Shown here in pieces: positions 1 to 8,763 of a stretch of DNA of 64,000 nucleotides (positions are counted from its first letter, which is position 1; each line of letters starts with the position of its first letter). The position numbers and the translations under genes are program-made. Under the pieces are notes generated by a model, which made no database searches, had not been told where the DNA came from, and worked only from the letters and a program-made list of their open reading frames with translations. The DNA comes from Francisella persica ATCC VR-331 (GTDB taxonomy: Bacteria > Pseudomonadota > Gammaproteobacteria > Francisellales > Francisellaceae). The stretch is from contig NZ_CP013022.1 in the NCBI RefSeq assembly GCF_001653955.1, forward strand, positions 1,240,001 to 1,304,000, in the 5' to 3' direction.

Positions 1-2
1 AA

Positions 3-128
3 ATTTCTGCAAATGGTGTCAGACCTATAGAAGTAAAGATTTCTGATAAAGAAAGAGAACAATTACAAATATCTATAAATGCTGTAAAAGACCTTAACAA
101 AGCAGCTGCTGAAATTTTATCAAAATAA
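3..128 (+). CDS. mdh: malate dehydrogenase, C-terminal end (partial)
   Basis: The window opens inside a reading frame that runs from base 3 to a TAA at 126-128. The 41 visible residues include RPIEVKISDKEREQLQ and an AVKDLNKAA tail, which resemble the last helix of bacterial malate/lactate dehydrogenases (NAD-dependent oxidation of malate to oxaloacetate in the TCA cycle). The active site lies outside the window, so the call rests on this C-terminal helix and on my memory that mdh lies just upstream of nrdA in Francisella. A hairpin follows at 188-212. Confidence 0.7.
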   Translation: MSANGVRPIEVKISDKEREQLQISINAVKDLNKAAAEILSK

Positions 129-187
129 TTTTAGAAGATAGTTAGATAGCAAGCATTGTGCTGCCTACATTTCATAACTGATTCCTC

Positions 188-212
188 AAAGTCAAGCATA
201 ATATTTGACTTT
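188..212 (+). terminator. hairpin terminator after mdh
   Basis: AAAGTCAA (188-195) pairs perfectly with TTGACTTT (205-212) around a 9-base loop, and a T-rich stretch follows. It lies 60 bases after the mdh stop and before nrdA, so it probably separates the two units. The stem is short and AT-rich, so its efficiency is uncertain. Confidence 0.5.
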
Positions 213-326
213 TCAGTATTCTAAAATTTGAAAAAATTGATAAAATTTCACTAATAATTAACAATTATACTTATTTAGTATAGTATTTAATTAATTTAGT
301 ATAAAGCATTTAAAATAGGTTTTTTT

Positions 327-2099
327 ATGTCTAATCAAAGTTATCTTGGCATTAATATTGATTTATCTAGAGATCACGAGCTTTCAGAGCAAGCTCAGCA
401 ACTACTGACAAATTATTATTGCTTACAAAATGAACCCTCTCCACAATATGCTTTTGCAAGAGCATCTGTTGCTTACTCTTTTGGGGATATGAATCTAGCT
501 CAGCGTGTTTATGATGCTGCAGCTAAAGGTTGGTTTATGTTCGCTTCACCTGTACTTTCTAATGCCCCACTTCCAGGTGCAAAAGTCAAATCCTTACCTA
601 TTAGTTGTTTTTTATCTTATGTACCAGACTCACTAGAAGGGCTAATTGAGCATTCATCTGAACTTAGATGGTTATCTGTAAAAGGTGGTGGAGTCGGTGG
701 ACATTGGTCTAGCGTACGCGCGGTATCTGATAAAGCTCCTGGACCTATCCCATTTATGCATACAGTAGATGCAGATATGGTTGCCTATAGACAAGGTAAA
801 ACTCGTAAAGGTTCATATGCTGCATACATGGATGTATCACACCCAGATATAATCGAGTTTTTAGGTATTCGCGTACCTACAGGTGATGTCAATAGAAAAT
901 GTCTAAACCTACATCATGCTGTGAATCTTACTGATGACTTTATGCAAGCAGTCTCAAATGATCAAGATTGGAAGCTTATTGATCCAGATGACAAAACAGT
1001 AAGAGATGTTATCAAAGCTCGTAGAATTTGGGAAACTATATTAGAAACACGTTATCGTACAGGTGAACCATACCTAAACTTTATTGACACAGCTAACAGA
1101 GCTTTACCAAAAGCTCAAAAAAATCTTGGTTTGACAATCAAAGGCTCAAATCTATGTAATGAGATTCACCTAGTTACAGATGAAAAACGTACAGCTGTAT
1201 GCTGCTTATCTTCTGTAAATTTAGAAAAATATGATGAATGGAAAGATACTTCTATTATCAAAGATCTAATTAGATTTTTAGATAATGTATTACAGTTTTT
1301 TATAGATCATGCTGGTGATGAAATTGCCAAAGCTAGATATAGTGCTTCACGTGAAAGAAGTCTAGGTCTAGGGGCTATGGGTTTTCATTCTTATTTACAG
1401 CTTCATCGTGTGCCTTTTGAATCTCAAAGAGCAAAAGAAATTAATGAAGAGATATTCAAACATATAAAAGAGCAAGCTCTAGAAGAAACTCTTATACTTG
1501 GTGCAGAAAAAGGCGAAGCACCAGATATGGCTGGTACTGGACGTAGAAATGCTCATTTACTTGCTATAGCTCCTAATGCCAATAGTTCACTTATTTTGAA
1601 TACATCTCCAAGTATTGAACCTTGGAAAGCAAATGCCTTTACCTCTAGAACACGAGTTGGCTCACACCTAACTAAAAATAAATATCTAGAACAAGAGCTA
1701 GAAAAAATTGGTAAAAATACTGAGGAAGTTTGGTCAGGTATTATTACTAATGGCGGCTCAGTTCAACAACTAGATTTTTTTTGTAAAGAGTTAAAAGAAG
1801 TCTTCAAAACTGCCATTGAAATGGATCAAGTTTGGTTGGTCTACCTAGGTGGTGAGCGCCAAAAACATCTATGCCAAGGACAATCATTAAATGTATTTTT
1901 CCCAGCTGGAGCTTCACGTGAATATCTTCACAAAGTACACTTTAATGCTTGGAAATATGGTTGTAAAGGTTTATATTACCTAAGAACAGAAACTTCAAAT
2001 AGAGCTGAAAATATTTCTAAAAAAGTTGAGAAAAAAAGACTTGTTGAGTTCTCAGAGCTTAAGCAGTCAGAAAATGAGTGTATCGCTTGTGAAGGATAA
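327..2099 (+). CDS. nrdA: ribonucleoside-diphosphate reductase, large (alpha) subunit
   Basis: Class I ribonucleotide reductase alpha subunit, which reduces ribonucleoside diphosphates to deoxy forms using a radical delivered by NrdB. Visible residues are the redox cysteine in PISCFL (Cys94), the catalytic N-x-C-x-E in NLCNEI (Asn275, Cys277, Glu279), the partner cysteine in AVCCLSS (292/293), and a C-terminal CIAC pair (near 585-588) that passes electrons from glutaredoxin. At 590 residues it is short for the family and starts directly at the reductase fold, with no recognisable N-terminal ATP-cone, so allosteric activity control may be absent. It is followed by the broken grxA (3 bases) and nrdB, evidently one operon. 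No clear Shine-Dalgarno precedes the ATG. Confidence 0.97.
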   Translation: MSNQSYLGINIDLSRDHELSEQAQQLLTNYYCLQNEPSPQYAFARASVAYSFGDMNLAQRVYDAAAKGWFMFASPVLSNAPLPGAKVKSLPISCFLSYVPDSLEGLIEHSSELRWLSVKGGGVGGHWSSVRAVSDKAPGPIPFMHTVDADMVAYRQGKTRKGSYAAYMDVSHPDIIEFLGIRVPTGDVNRKCLNLHHAVNLTDDFMQAVSNDQDWKLIDPDDKTVRDVIKARRIWETILETRYRTGEPYLNFIDTANRALPKAQKNLGLTIKGSNLCNEIHLVTDEKRTAVCCLSSVNLEKYDEWKDTSIIKDLIRFLDNVLQFFIDHAGDEIAKARYSASRERSLGLGAMGFHSYLQLHRVPFESQRAKEINEEIFKHIKEQALEETLILGAEKGEAPDMAGTGRRNAHLLAIAPNANSSLILNTSPSIEPWKANAFTSRTRVGSHLTKNKYLEQELEKIGKNTEEVWSGIITNGGSVQQLDFFCKELKEVFKTAIEMDQVWLVYLGGERQKHLCQGQSLNVFFPAGASREYLHKVHFNAWKYGCKGLYYLRTETSNRAENISKKVEKKRLVEFSELKQSENECIACEG

Positions 2100-2102
2100 A
2101 GT

Positions 2103-2366
2103 ATGAAAGTAAAAATATATACTAGAAATGGTTGTCCCTTTTGTGTTTGGGTAAAGCAATGGTTCGAAGAAAATGATATAACTTTTGACGAAACAGTAAT
2201 TGATGATTATGCTCAACGCGCTAGATTTTATGATCAAATGAACCAAAGTGACAAAGTTACTTTCCCACCCATTTGAACTGTGTCACAAATATCCATCGAT
2301 AATAAATATATAGGTGTCTTTATAGAGCTTAAGTCTAATGCGGATAAAATTTTAAGTAAAAATTAG
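2103..2366 (+). pseudogene. grxA: glutaredoxin 1 gene broken by an in-frame TGA
   Basis: An 87-codon frame sits between nrdA and nrdB, 3 bases after the first and 6 before the second. The N-terminal half is a clean glutaredoxin: MKVKIYTRNGCPFC carries the CPFC redox motif (Cys11, Cys14). Codon 58 (2274-2276) is TGA. Reading through it, the same frame continues to a natural TAG at 2364-2366 with recognisable glutaredoxin sequence. In that half the conserved TVPQ loop reads TVSQ (cis-proline lost) and the usual GG pair reads GV. One nonsense mutation plus changes at conserved positions indicates loss of function, since the stop removes the glutathione-binding half. The family normally reduces ribonucleotide reductase with glutathione. 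The glutaredoxin domain fused to NrdB next door is the obvious substitute. Confidence 0.9.
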
Positions 2367-2372
2367 GTTAAT

Positions 2373-3605
2373 ATGGTTGAAGTAAAAATATATACAAAAA
2401 CAAATTGTCCTTTTTGCGACCTTGCAAAAAGTTGGTTTGGTGCTAATGATATCTCTTTTAAGCAGATATCACTTGACGATGATGTCAAAAGAGCTGAGTT
2501 CTATGCTGAAGTAAATAAGAATATTCTTCTCGTAGAAGAACACATCAAAACAGTGCCACAGATATTTGTTGGAGATGTACATATCGGTGGTTATGATAAT
2601 CTTATGGCTAGAGCTGGTGAGGTAATTGCTCGTGTTAAAGGTTCATCATTAACTACTTTTTCAAAAACATATAAACCTTTCAACTATCCATGGGCTGTTG
2701 ATCTTACTGTAAAGCATGAAAAAGCTCACTGGATAGAAGATGAAATTGACCTTTCCGAAGATGTCACAGATTGGAAAAATGGTAAAATAACTAAAGTTGA
2801 GAAAGAATATATTACTAATATTTTAAGACTTTTTACCCAGTCTGATGTTGCAGTTGGGCAGAACTATTATGATCAGTTTATTCCTTTATTTAAAAACAAT
2901 GAGATAAGAAATATGCTTGGATCTTTTGCTGCTCGTGAAGGGATTCATCAAAGAGCCTATGCATTACTTAATGATACTTTAGGTCTACCTGATTCTGAGT
3001 ATCACGCATTCTTAGAATACAAAACAATGACAGACAAAATTGATTTCATGATGGACGCAGACCCTACTACGCGTCATGGTTTAGGACTATGTCTTGCTAA
3101 GACTGTATTCAATGAAGGTGTAGCTTTATTTGCGTCTTTTGCAATGCTACTTAACTTCCAACGCTTTGGGAAGATGAAGGGTATGGGTAAAGTAGTCGAA
3201 TGGTCAATTCGTGATGAGTCAATGCACGTCGAAGGTAATGCAGCATTATTTAGAATTTACTGTCAAGAAAATCCTTACATAGTTGACAATGAATTCAAAA
3301 AAGAAATTTATCTAATGGCTAGCAAAGCTGTGGAACTTGAAGATAAATTTATTGACCTAGCTTATGAGCTTGGGACTATCGAAGGTCTTAAAGCTGATGA
3401 AGTCAAGCAATATATTCGTCATATCACTGATAGACGCTTAAATCAGCTTGGCTTGAAAGAAATTTATAATATTGAAAAAAACCCGCTAACATGGTTAGAG
3501 TGGATACTAAATGGTGCAGATCACACTAACTTCTTTGAAAACCGTGTCACCGAGTATGAAGTTGCTGGCTTAACAGGTAATTGGGATGAAGCTTATAACG
3601 CCTAA
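2373..3605 (+). CDS. nrdB: ribonucleotide reductase small (beta) subunit with fused N-terminal glutaredoxin
   Basis: This is a two-domain protein. Residues 1-88 are a glutaredoxin with a CPFC redox motif (Cys12, Cys15), a TVPQ cis-proline loop (60-63) and a GG pair (72-73). Residues 95-410 are the di-iron/tyrosyl-radical subunit of class I ribonucleotide reductase. Spacing matches E. coli NrdB ligands: Asp158 to Glu189 is 31 residues as for D84 to E115, then His192, then Tyr196 in EGIHQRAY as the radical tyrosine. The beta subunit makes the radical used by NrdA. The fused domain probably feeds electrons to the C-terminal cysteines of NrdA. The fusion matters here because the separate grxA just upstream is broken. 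Last gene of the nrd operon. Confidence 0.97.
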   Translation: MVEVKIYTKTNCPFCDLAKSWFGANDISFKQISLDDDVKRAEFYAEVNKNILLVEEHIKTVPQIFVGDVHIGGYDNLMARAGEVIARVKGSSLTTFSKTYKPFNYPWAVDLTVKHEKAHWIEDEIDLSEDVTDWKNGKITKVEKEYITNILRLFTQSDVAVGQNYYDQFIPLFKNNEIRNMLGSFAAREGIHQRAYALLNDTLGLPDSEYHAFLEYKTMTDKIDFMMDADPTTRHGLGLCLAKTVFNEGVALFASFAMLLNFQRFGKMKGMGKVVEWSIRDESMHVEGNAALFRIYCQENPYIVDNEFKKEIYLMASKAVELEDKFIDLAYELGTIEGLKADEVKQYIRHITDRRLNQLGLKEIYNIEKNPLTWLEWILNGADHTNFFENRVTEYEVAGLTGNWDEAYNA

Positions 3606-4069
3606 ACTTAGTTAATAGTTTCTAATTCTTCTAGTGCTACAAACTACTCTAGTTCAACTTCTTCAATCACCTTTATACGTTGTTAGATTAACTTGTAGTT
3701 GTTTTACCTGTACCATTTTACAAACTAGGCCTATTTTTTTGATTAGGAAATTAATATTATCAAAAAACTCTTTTATCCCAATTTGGTTTGATACATTTAA
3801 AATGAAAATTATATTTTTATAATTTAAATATTTATTAGATATTAATTAATATAAAATGGATTGTTTTACTGTATTATCTCTAAATAAAATTTAATCAAAA
3901 AAAGACGTTAGAAATATTCACTATCTTATATGATGATTTTGAAACTTTAGATTTATTTAGTAAGTTTTAATGATGTTTTTTAAAAATTAACTACTACTCA
4001 ACTGATAGTGGTATAGTCACTAGTACTCAAGTAGTTAGAGATAAATACTAAATATTTATCGCAACTAAG
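3606..4069. other. AT-rich gap after nrdB, no gene seen
   Basis: No frame here resembles a protein I recognise. A 62-codon open frame at 3634-3822 has low-complexity translation, no ribosome binding site and no family motif, so I left it out. The stretch is probably eroded coding DNA or spacer. Confidence 0.5.
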
Positions 4070-4322
4070 TGCAAAATAGGATATTCTATACCTATAGGTA
4101 TCGTTACTAAATTATTAATATCTGAACTTACTAAACTCGCAAATAAGGTTTGTATATGACCATCTCTAATGTGATATGGTAAATTGCTGGAATATATATG
4201 AGTTTAGGCTTCATTGCAAACTTACTAGGCTATCAAGTAGCTAAGCAAAAAAGTATCGCAATAGAATATTCATGACTAAGAAGATCCAAGTTATTTATGA
4301 GTTTGCAGATTTTTATATCTAA
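4070..4322 (+). pseudogene. possible remnant of a BASS-type sodium-coupled transporter
   Basis: Two frames on the plus strand give fragments that fit a membrane transporter: YSIPIGIVTKLLISELTKLA, and then, shifted, SLGFIANLLGYQVAKQKSIAIEYS. The second resembles the bile-acid:sodium-symporter-family segment in which a GxLLGY helix is followed by an AIEVG motif. Stops (TGA near 4157, TGA near 4274) and the frame change show it is dead. The fragment is short, so the family is tentative. Confidence 0.35.
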
Positions 4323-4327
4323 ATCTA

Positions 4328-5299
4328 TTATTTATTAGCGAATAGTTTTAAAACAATTTCAAACTCTGGTTGCTTGATATTCCAAAATATAATATCAGCC
4401 CCAAGATAATCCTTATCAAAATCATATAATTGTTCTGGAGTAAATTTCTTTAATGTTTTGGGGTTTGTATATGTATAATCAGACTCCTGTACAGCAATTG
4501 CAATAGTATTTAAGCTAGACTTATATTTATTGAAAAATCGATAACTATTCTTCATCTGCGATTTTCTATAGGGTACAGTATTTGGATTACCTAAACCTAT
4601 ATTATTTTTGCGTGCAGCAGTAAATATTTTCTGCATGTAACCATGATCATTATTCCATTCGCATGTTAAAAAATTAACGTATTGAATAACTTTACTTTTT
4701 TTAAATTGTTGTTTTAAAAAAAGCATATTATCTATAATTGTATTAACATAAATATTACAAAATTTATGATTAAAGAATTTTTGATTAATATCTATAGCAG
4801 TCTCTGGTAAGTTAACTCCTGCTATTTTACCATCAAACTCTTTTGCCAATTGCTCTATGAGTTTATGAAATCTATCTTTCACATTTGGGTTCCATTGTTT
4901 TGTTACCCAACCTACCCTTATTGGATAACCTTCTCTAGCAAAATACTTTTGCTCTACAATACCTCCGTCATACTTATTTGACTGTAGGTATTTTGGTACA
5001 GGAATATTGTTCGTATCAAAAGATCTATCTTGTAGCTGAATAAATAACTTTTTATCATAGCCTTTTAAAACTTGATAATCACCTTCAATAGCTGAAAAAT
5101 CATACTTATTTTCATCTGGCTCTAATTTTTTCCAAGAGTAAATTATCTGGACTCCTTTAACCTCTGGATTATTTAGTTCTTCAATATGATCCTTTGCGGC
5201 ATCCCATCCTAGGAATAAATATAACTGTGGATTTTTAGCGAAGCATAAATCAAAAAATATAGTGCTAAATATAAATAAAATTATTTTGTGTATATACAT
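4328..5299 (-). CDS. exported TIM-barrel, glycoside-hydrolase-like protein of unknown substrate
   Basis: A 323-residue protein with a cleavable signal peptide (hydrophobic IILFIFSTIFFDLCFA, predicted cut near residue 21). The body reads like a (beta/alpha)8 barrel of the GH-A type: KGVQIIYSWKKLEPDENKYDF resembles the strand-loop motif where a barrel strand is followed by WxxLEP, then KKLFIQLQDRSF, then NLPETAI near residue 167, and VQESDYTY near 271. In that clan the acid/base glutamate sits at the end of strand 4 and the nucleophile at strand 7, so the glutamates in NLPET and VQES are candidates. This is inference, as I do not recognise a named family. It is one of the few intact genes in a heavily eroded stretch, which argues for selection. 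Probably periplasmic or secreted. Confidence 0.6.
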   Translation of the reverse strand: MYIHKIILFIFSTIFFDLCFAKNPQLYLFLGWDAAKDHIEELNNPEVKGVQIIYSWKKLEPDENKYDFSAIEGDYQVLKGYDKKLFIQLQDRSFDTNNIPVPKYLQSNKYDGGIVEQKYFAREGYPIRVGWVTKQWNPNVKDRFHKLIEQLAKEFDGKIAGVNLPETAIDINQKFFNHKFCNIYVNTIIDNMLFLKQQFKKSKVIQYVNFLTCEWNNDHGYMQKIFTAARKNNIGLGNPNTVPYRKSQMKNSYRFFNKYKSSLNTIAIAVQESDYTYTNPKTLKKFTPEQLYDFDKDYLGADIIFWNIKQPEFEIVLKLFANK

Positions 5300-5389
5300 G
5301 AGTTTAATTAAATACTAAAATTTATTAAAGTATAATATATTTTAGTAAATCTTAGCTAATATATACTACAGCAACGGACCTGTACTATG

Positions 5390-5836
5390 AGCAAAATAAG
5401 CAAGATAATATCATATAGATATGACTTACTAAAAACGAAAAAGTAGAAAATCCAACATTAAAGATAAAACTTTTTAAGTGGGTACAAATCCCAAACGGGG
5501 TGTGATCTCTAGAATATGGTGTGCACTCTACTATATATACAGCTATAGCTATGCAGAAATGTCCTAATCTTATATTTCTAAATACTGATTTTGCATAATA
5601 CAAAGCCAATGCTTATATCTTTTCTCAGGACCTACCAAAATGTAGTATTAAGACCTCCATCTTTGGCTAAAGAGTGAGTCGCTCATCATTGATTAGTCTC
5701 AGCTAAAATTATTATATCCTTATATCAATTTGATTTACCACTAGCATTTGCTCCTATGATTATATTAAAACTTTTCAAATGAATCACTAAAATCTAATAA
5801 TGATCGATAATGATTTATAGCTAATACTTTAAGCAT
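5390..5836 (-). pseudogene. remnant of an AAA/RecF-like ATPase (N-terminal part)
   Basis: An ATG at 5836-5834 begins MLKVLAINHYRSLLDFSDSF, and after a frame change the sequence reads FNIIIGANASGKSN, a Walker A box (GANASGKS) of the AAA family of RecF/SMC-like ATPases. Fragments such as SLAKDGGLN further on fit the region after Walker A in this family. Stops and frame changes follow. An open frame at 5385-5609 in this stretch does not resemble the family and is not a gene. The element is a dead fragment. Confidence 0.55.
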
Positions 5837-6179
5837 GTAGAATAATTTTAATTTAAATTTTATCATGATGATATTTACTCTTATATTTATTTGAACTAAT
5901 AGAAAAAGGTTCCACTAAAGATACTATAGCAGCTCAACATTTTTATATTGATAAGATTTAGAGAATTTAATACGTTCTATTTGATACTTTGTAGAGTTTT
6001 TATCATTGAATTCTTTAACATAATTTTTGATTTCTTTGGATTTTAAAAATTTTTACCTCCATTAACTTTTATATCTAAATTAAATTACTATTCTCTGAGA
6101 ACAAGCTAATACAAATCCAAACAATCAACAAAAAACTATATAAACAATACTTTTTTAAAACATCTTAGTCTCCCTAAAA
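5837..6179. other. gap with an unidentified minus-strand coding fragment
   Basis: On the minus strand around 5920-6050 one frame reads [20 protein letters not shown] and continues for about 20 more residues (lysine-rich) before a stop. It has no start or family signature, so it may be the end of another decayed gene. Nothing else is visible. Confidence 0.3.
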
Positions 6180-6434
6180 TTATGGCTGACTATAAGACCA
6201 GAATAATCTATTAGCGTCATCTCCTGGGCTAAACTCTACTTCTCTATTGTCTATATACTCACCATACCTTGAGTTGATAAACTCTCTATCAGGTGGAACA
6301 TAAGCAGCTCCTTGAGCTCGTTCTTCTTCAACCTCAGGTCCATAATACATATTATATGGGTTTGCTAGATGCATATAAGCATAGCCAGTAACTACACTCA
6401 ACAATCCTACTGCTACCAAAATTATTTTTTTCAT
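6180..6434 (-). CDS. small exported protein, function unknown
   Basis: An 84-residue protein. Residues 1-19 (MKKIILVAVGLLSVVTGYA) are a typical Sec signal peptide with two lysines followed by a hydrophobic core. The mature part is short, acidic and rich in Tyr and Asn (NPYNMYYGPEVEEERAQ), with no cysteine at the cleavage site, so it is not a lipoprotein. It has a good ribosome binding site (AAGGAG about 8 bases before the ATG). Transcribed divergently from hemH. I do not recognise a family. Its clean frame and signal peptide between pseudogenes suggest a real gene. Confidence 0.65.
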   Translation of the reverse strand: MKKIILVAVGLLSVVTGYAYMHLANPYNMYYGPEVEEERAQGAAYVPPDREFINSRYGEYIDNREVEFSPGDDANRLFWSYSQP

Positions 6435-6568
6435 ATTGTATCTCCTTAGAAGACCTATTATTCTAACTTCATTATAGATGTTTATAGACTTATATGAAAA
6501 AATTTAACTTTAGCAAACAGATTATTTGTTAAAATTACTCTTAGATTAAGATTAAAATTAGTAAAATC

Positions 6569-7570
6569 ATGCAACAATATAACAGTAAATATAACAAACA
6601 AGCTATCCTATTGCTCAATCTTGGAACTCCAGACAATTATGATGCTAAATCAATTAAAAGATACTTGAAAGAATTTCTATCTGACCGTAGAGTGATAGAA
6701 GCTAATCCAATACTATGGAAATTAATCTTAAACTTGTTTATCCTACCAGTACGATCTAAAAAAAATGTCCATCCTTATGAAGCAGTCTGGGATAAACAAC
6801 ACAACAAATCTCCATTATTATTCTATATTGAAAATCTTGCAAAAAAATTAGATGCTAGATTAGATAGTTATATAGTTGATTGTGCAATGCGCTATGGTAA
6901 TCCAAGTATTGAAACTAAGATCAAAAGTCTTCATGAGAAAGGTGCTACAGAAATAATAATATTTCCGATGTATCCTCAATACTCTGCAACTACTACGGCT
7001 ACAGTTTACGATGAAGTTTATAGAGTTATAACTAAATTACGCTGGCAACCAACTATTAAGGGTATAAATCCTTATTACGATAATAATCATTATATATCAA
7101 CGATTAGCCAACAAGTTGACATCCATATTAATAACTTGAAATATACGCCTGATACTGTTGTTTTTTCTTTTCATGGCTTGCCACAACAATATTTTGACAA
7201 GGGTGACCCTTATTACTGCCATTGTCATAAAACTTATCGCTTAATTAAAGAGTCTCTTCAAAATAAATACCATAATATTGATTTTACATTATCTTTTCAA
7301 TCGCGTTTTGGTCATAAAAAGTGGCTAAAGCCATATACAACATTTAAACTTGCAGAACTAGCAAAACAAAATAAAAAGGTTGTTGTCATAGCTCCAGGGT
7401 TTAGTGTTGATTGCTTAGAAACTTTGGAGGAATTAGCAATTACAGAAAAACATAACTTTATTGAAAAAGGTGGCAAAGAATTTAGTCTAATACCATGTTT
7501 AAACGAATCTGATATACATGTAGAAATGTTATATAACATATTAAAAGAGGAAATATGTCTAAAAAAATAG
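6569..7570 (+). CDS. hemH: ferrochelatase
   Basis: Inserts Fe2+ into protoporphyrin IX, the last step of haem synthesis. The 333 residues match the usual bacterial length. Visible motifs are an N-terminal LLNLGTPD, the metal-binding histidine in FSFHGLPQQYF, the paired YCHCHKT segment, and the glutamate of GFSVDCLETLEEL in the C-terminal half. There is no [2Fe-2S] cysteine tail of the animal type. The start ATG at 6569 puts the conserved glycine-rich N-terminus about a dozen residues in. Its 3' end overlaps the phrB pseudogene by 16 bases, so the two were probably co-transcribed. Intact hemH implies that the lineage still makes haem or finishes imported precursors. Confidence 0.96.
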   Translation: MQQYNSKYNKQAILLLNLGTPDNYDAKSIKRYLKEFLSDRRVIEANPILWKLILNLFILPVRSKKNVHPYEAVWDKQHNKSPLLFYIENLAKKLDARLDSYIVDCAMRYGNPSIETKIKSLHEKGATEIIIFPMYPQYSATTTATVYDEVYRVITKLRWQPTIKGINPYYDNNHYISTISQQVDIHINNLKYTPDTVVFSFHGLPQQYFDKGDPYYCHCHKTYRLIKESLQNKYHNIDFTLSFQSRFGHKKWLKPYTTFKLAELAKQNKKVVVIAPGFSVDCLETLEELAITEKHNFIEKGGKEFSLIPCLNESDIHVEMLYNILKEEICLKK

Positions 7571-8628
7571 CAATACACTGGTTTCGCCAATACGCGTAGC
7601 TAATAATCCCGCTCTTACTCATGCTAGCTAAGCTGATGAAACTATCAAATAATATTTATCCTAGGTGAAAGTTAAGCAATTGGTAATGCTAGTAAACTTT
7701 TGATACATCACTCTTTAGCTAATCTAAATAAATCTTTGGCTGACAAACTAAAATTTTACAAAGGAAATCCTTTATAAATTATAAAAAAAAAACTTGTCCA
7801 GGAAAATAATATCACTGATTTATATTGGAATAAATATTATGACAAATATAGCATAGATTGAGATACTAAAATTAAAAAGTTTCTTCAAGAGCAAAAATAT
7901 AAATCTCATTAGTTTTAATGGCAATTTGCTTATAGAATCATGGTAGTGCAAAAAAAGATGATAATCATTATAAAATCTATACACCATTTTACAAAGAACT
8001 TATTAAAATTAGCAAATATCAACCAAATCTTAAAAAAACTGTTTTAAATAAACTAGTAATTAGCTAACTCTGATACTTTAGATTCACTCAAACTACTAGA
8101 GCCAAAACTGACTTGGCAAAACATCATAAAGGAGTGGCAAGTTGGTGAACAAGCCACGGCAAAGCTACTTGAACTTTTAAACTACTAAGATTAAAGATTA
8201 TAAACGGCTTGTAATTATATGAGTACAGACGCAACATCGACTCTATCACCATATTTATATTTTGGTTAAATAATTTCCAAATCAAATCTTCAATGCCGTA
8301 CAAAATTTATAGTATATCGGTAAAAAATGGTTGTTTGATGCTGAATTTGTAAGTAATAATGCTAACTGGCAATGGGTAGCTGGCTATGGCTTAGATGCAG
8401 CATCATACTTTAGGATTTTTACCCAATGTTACAAACTAAAAATTTGAAGCTTATGAAATATATCCGCAAATATGTACCAGAATTAAAGCTTTTGCTTAAT
8501 AAACTAATTACTAAACCTTAGGAAGTAAGCGAGTTAGTTCTAAAAGAAACTAATATAACTCTTGGCTAAACCAATAGTAGATTTCACGTGATGAAGAAAG
8601 AATTATCATAAATCTAGCAAATTTCTAA
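7555..8628 (+). pseudogene. phrB: deoxyribodipyrimidine photolyase, inactivated by many mutations
   Basis: Starting at the ATG at 7555 inside the end of hemH, the frame reads MSKKIAIHWFRQ, then stops. Pieces in shifting frames follow a photolyase from end to end: NPALTHA, a LADKLKFYKGNPL segment (the DLAxxL..G.P motif of the antenna domain), ITDLYWNKYYD, KIYTPFYKEL, a partial [11 protein letters not shown]-like segment near 8370 (normally WQWVAGTGAD) and a C-terminal PIVDF at about 8575 with a stop at 8626-8628. The overall length fits a family member of about 470 codons with deletions. The living enzyme splits UV pyrimidine dimers using FAD and light. At least ten disruptions make it clearly dead. 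Confidence 0.85.
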
Positions 8629-8703
8629 TTATGTTACATTATATACTAATCAAAGCTTAATTTAGAACTCTAGTTTAGAAATTGTGAAGAATTATTTTAT
8701 TAT

Positions 8704-8763
8704 CTATTTTTTGTTTGTAGAGCCACCTTTTTTACCCATTTCAGAAAATGACTCAGGATCATG
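8704..8763 (-). pseudogene. remnant of a KGG-motif stress protein
   Basis: The minus strand reads HDPESFSEMGKKGGSTNKK and then TAG. This is the repeat of the GsiB/KGG family (SF.EMGKKGG), small hydrophilic stress proteins in bacteria. In-frame stops lie just upstream, so only one repeat and the tail survive. Confidence 0.55.

Noticed and set aside
2274-2276. TGA in grxA as a selenocysteine or readthrough codon
   Set aside because: The position aligns with the residue before the cis-proline loop (usually Ser or Thr), not with a redox cysteine, no SECIS-like hairpin is evident, and two other conserved positions downstream are also changed.
3634-3822. 62-codon open frame after nrdB
   Set aside because: Low-complexity translation, no ribosome binding site and no family motif; it looks like chance.
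5465-5535. GGGTACAAATCCC-like segment as a tRNA T-arm
   Set aside because: No matching acceptor, D or anticodon stem could be drawn around it on either strand.
5385-5609. 74-codon open frame on the minus strand
   Set aside because: Lies in the eroded AAA-ATPase remnant and shows no family pattern or start signal.
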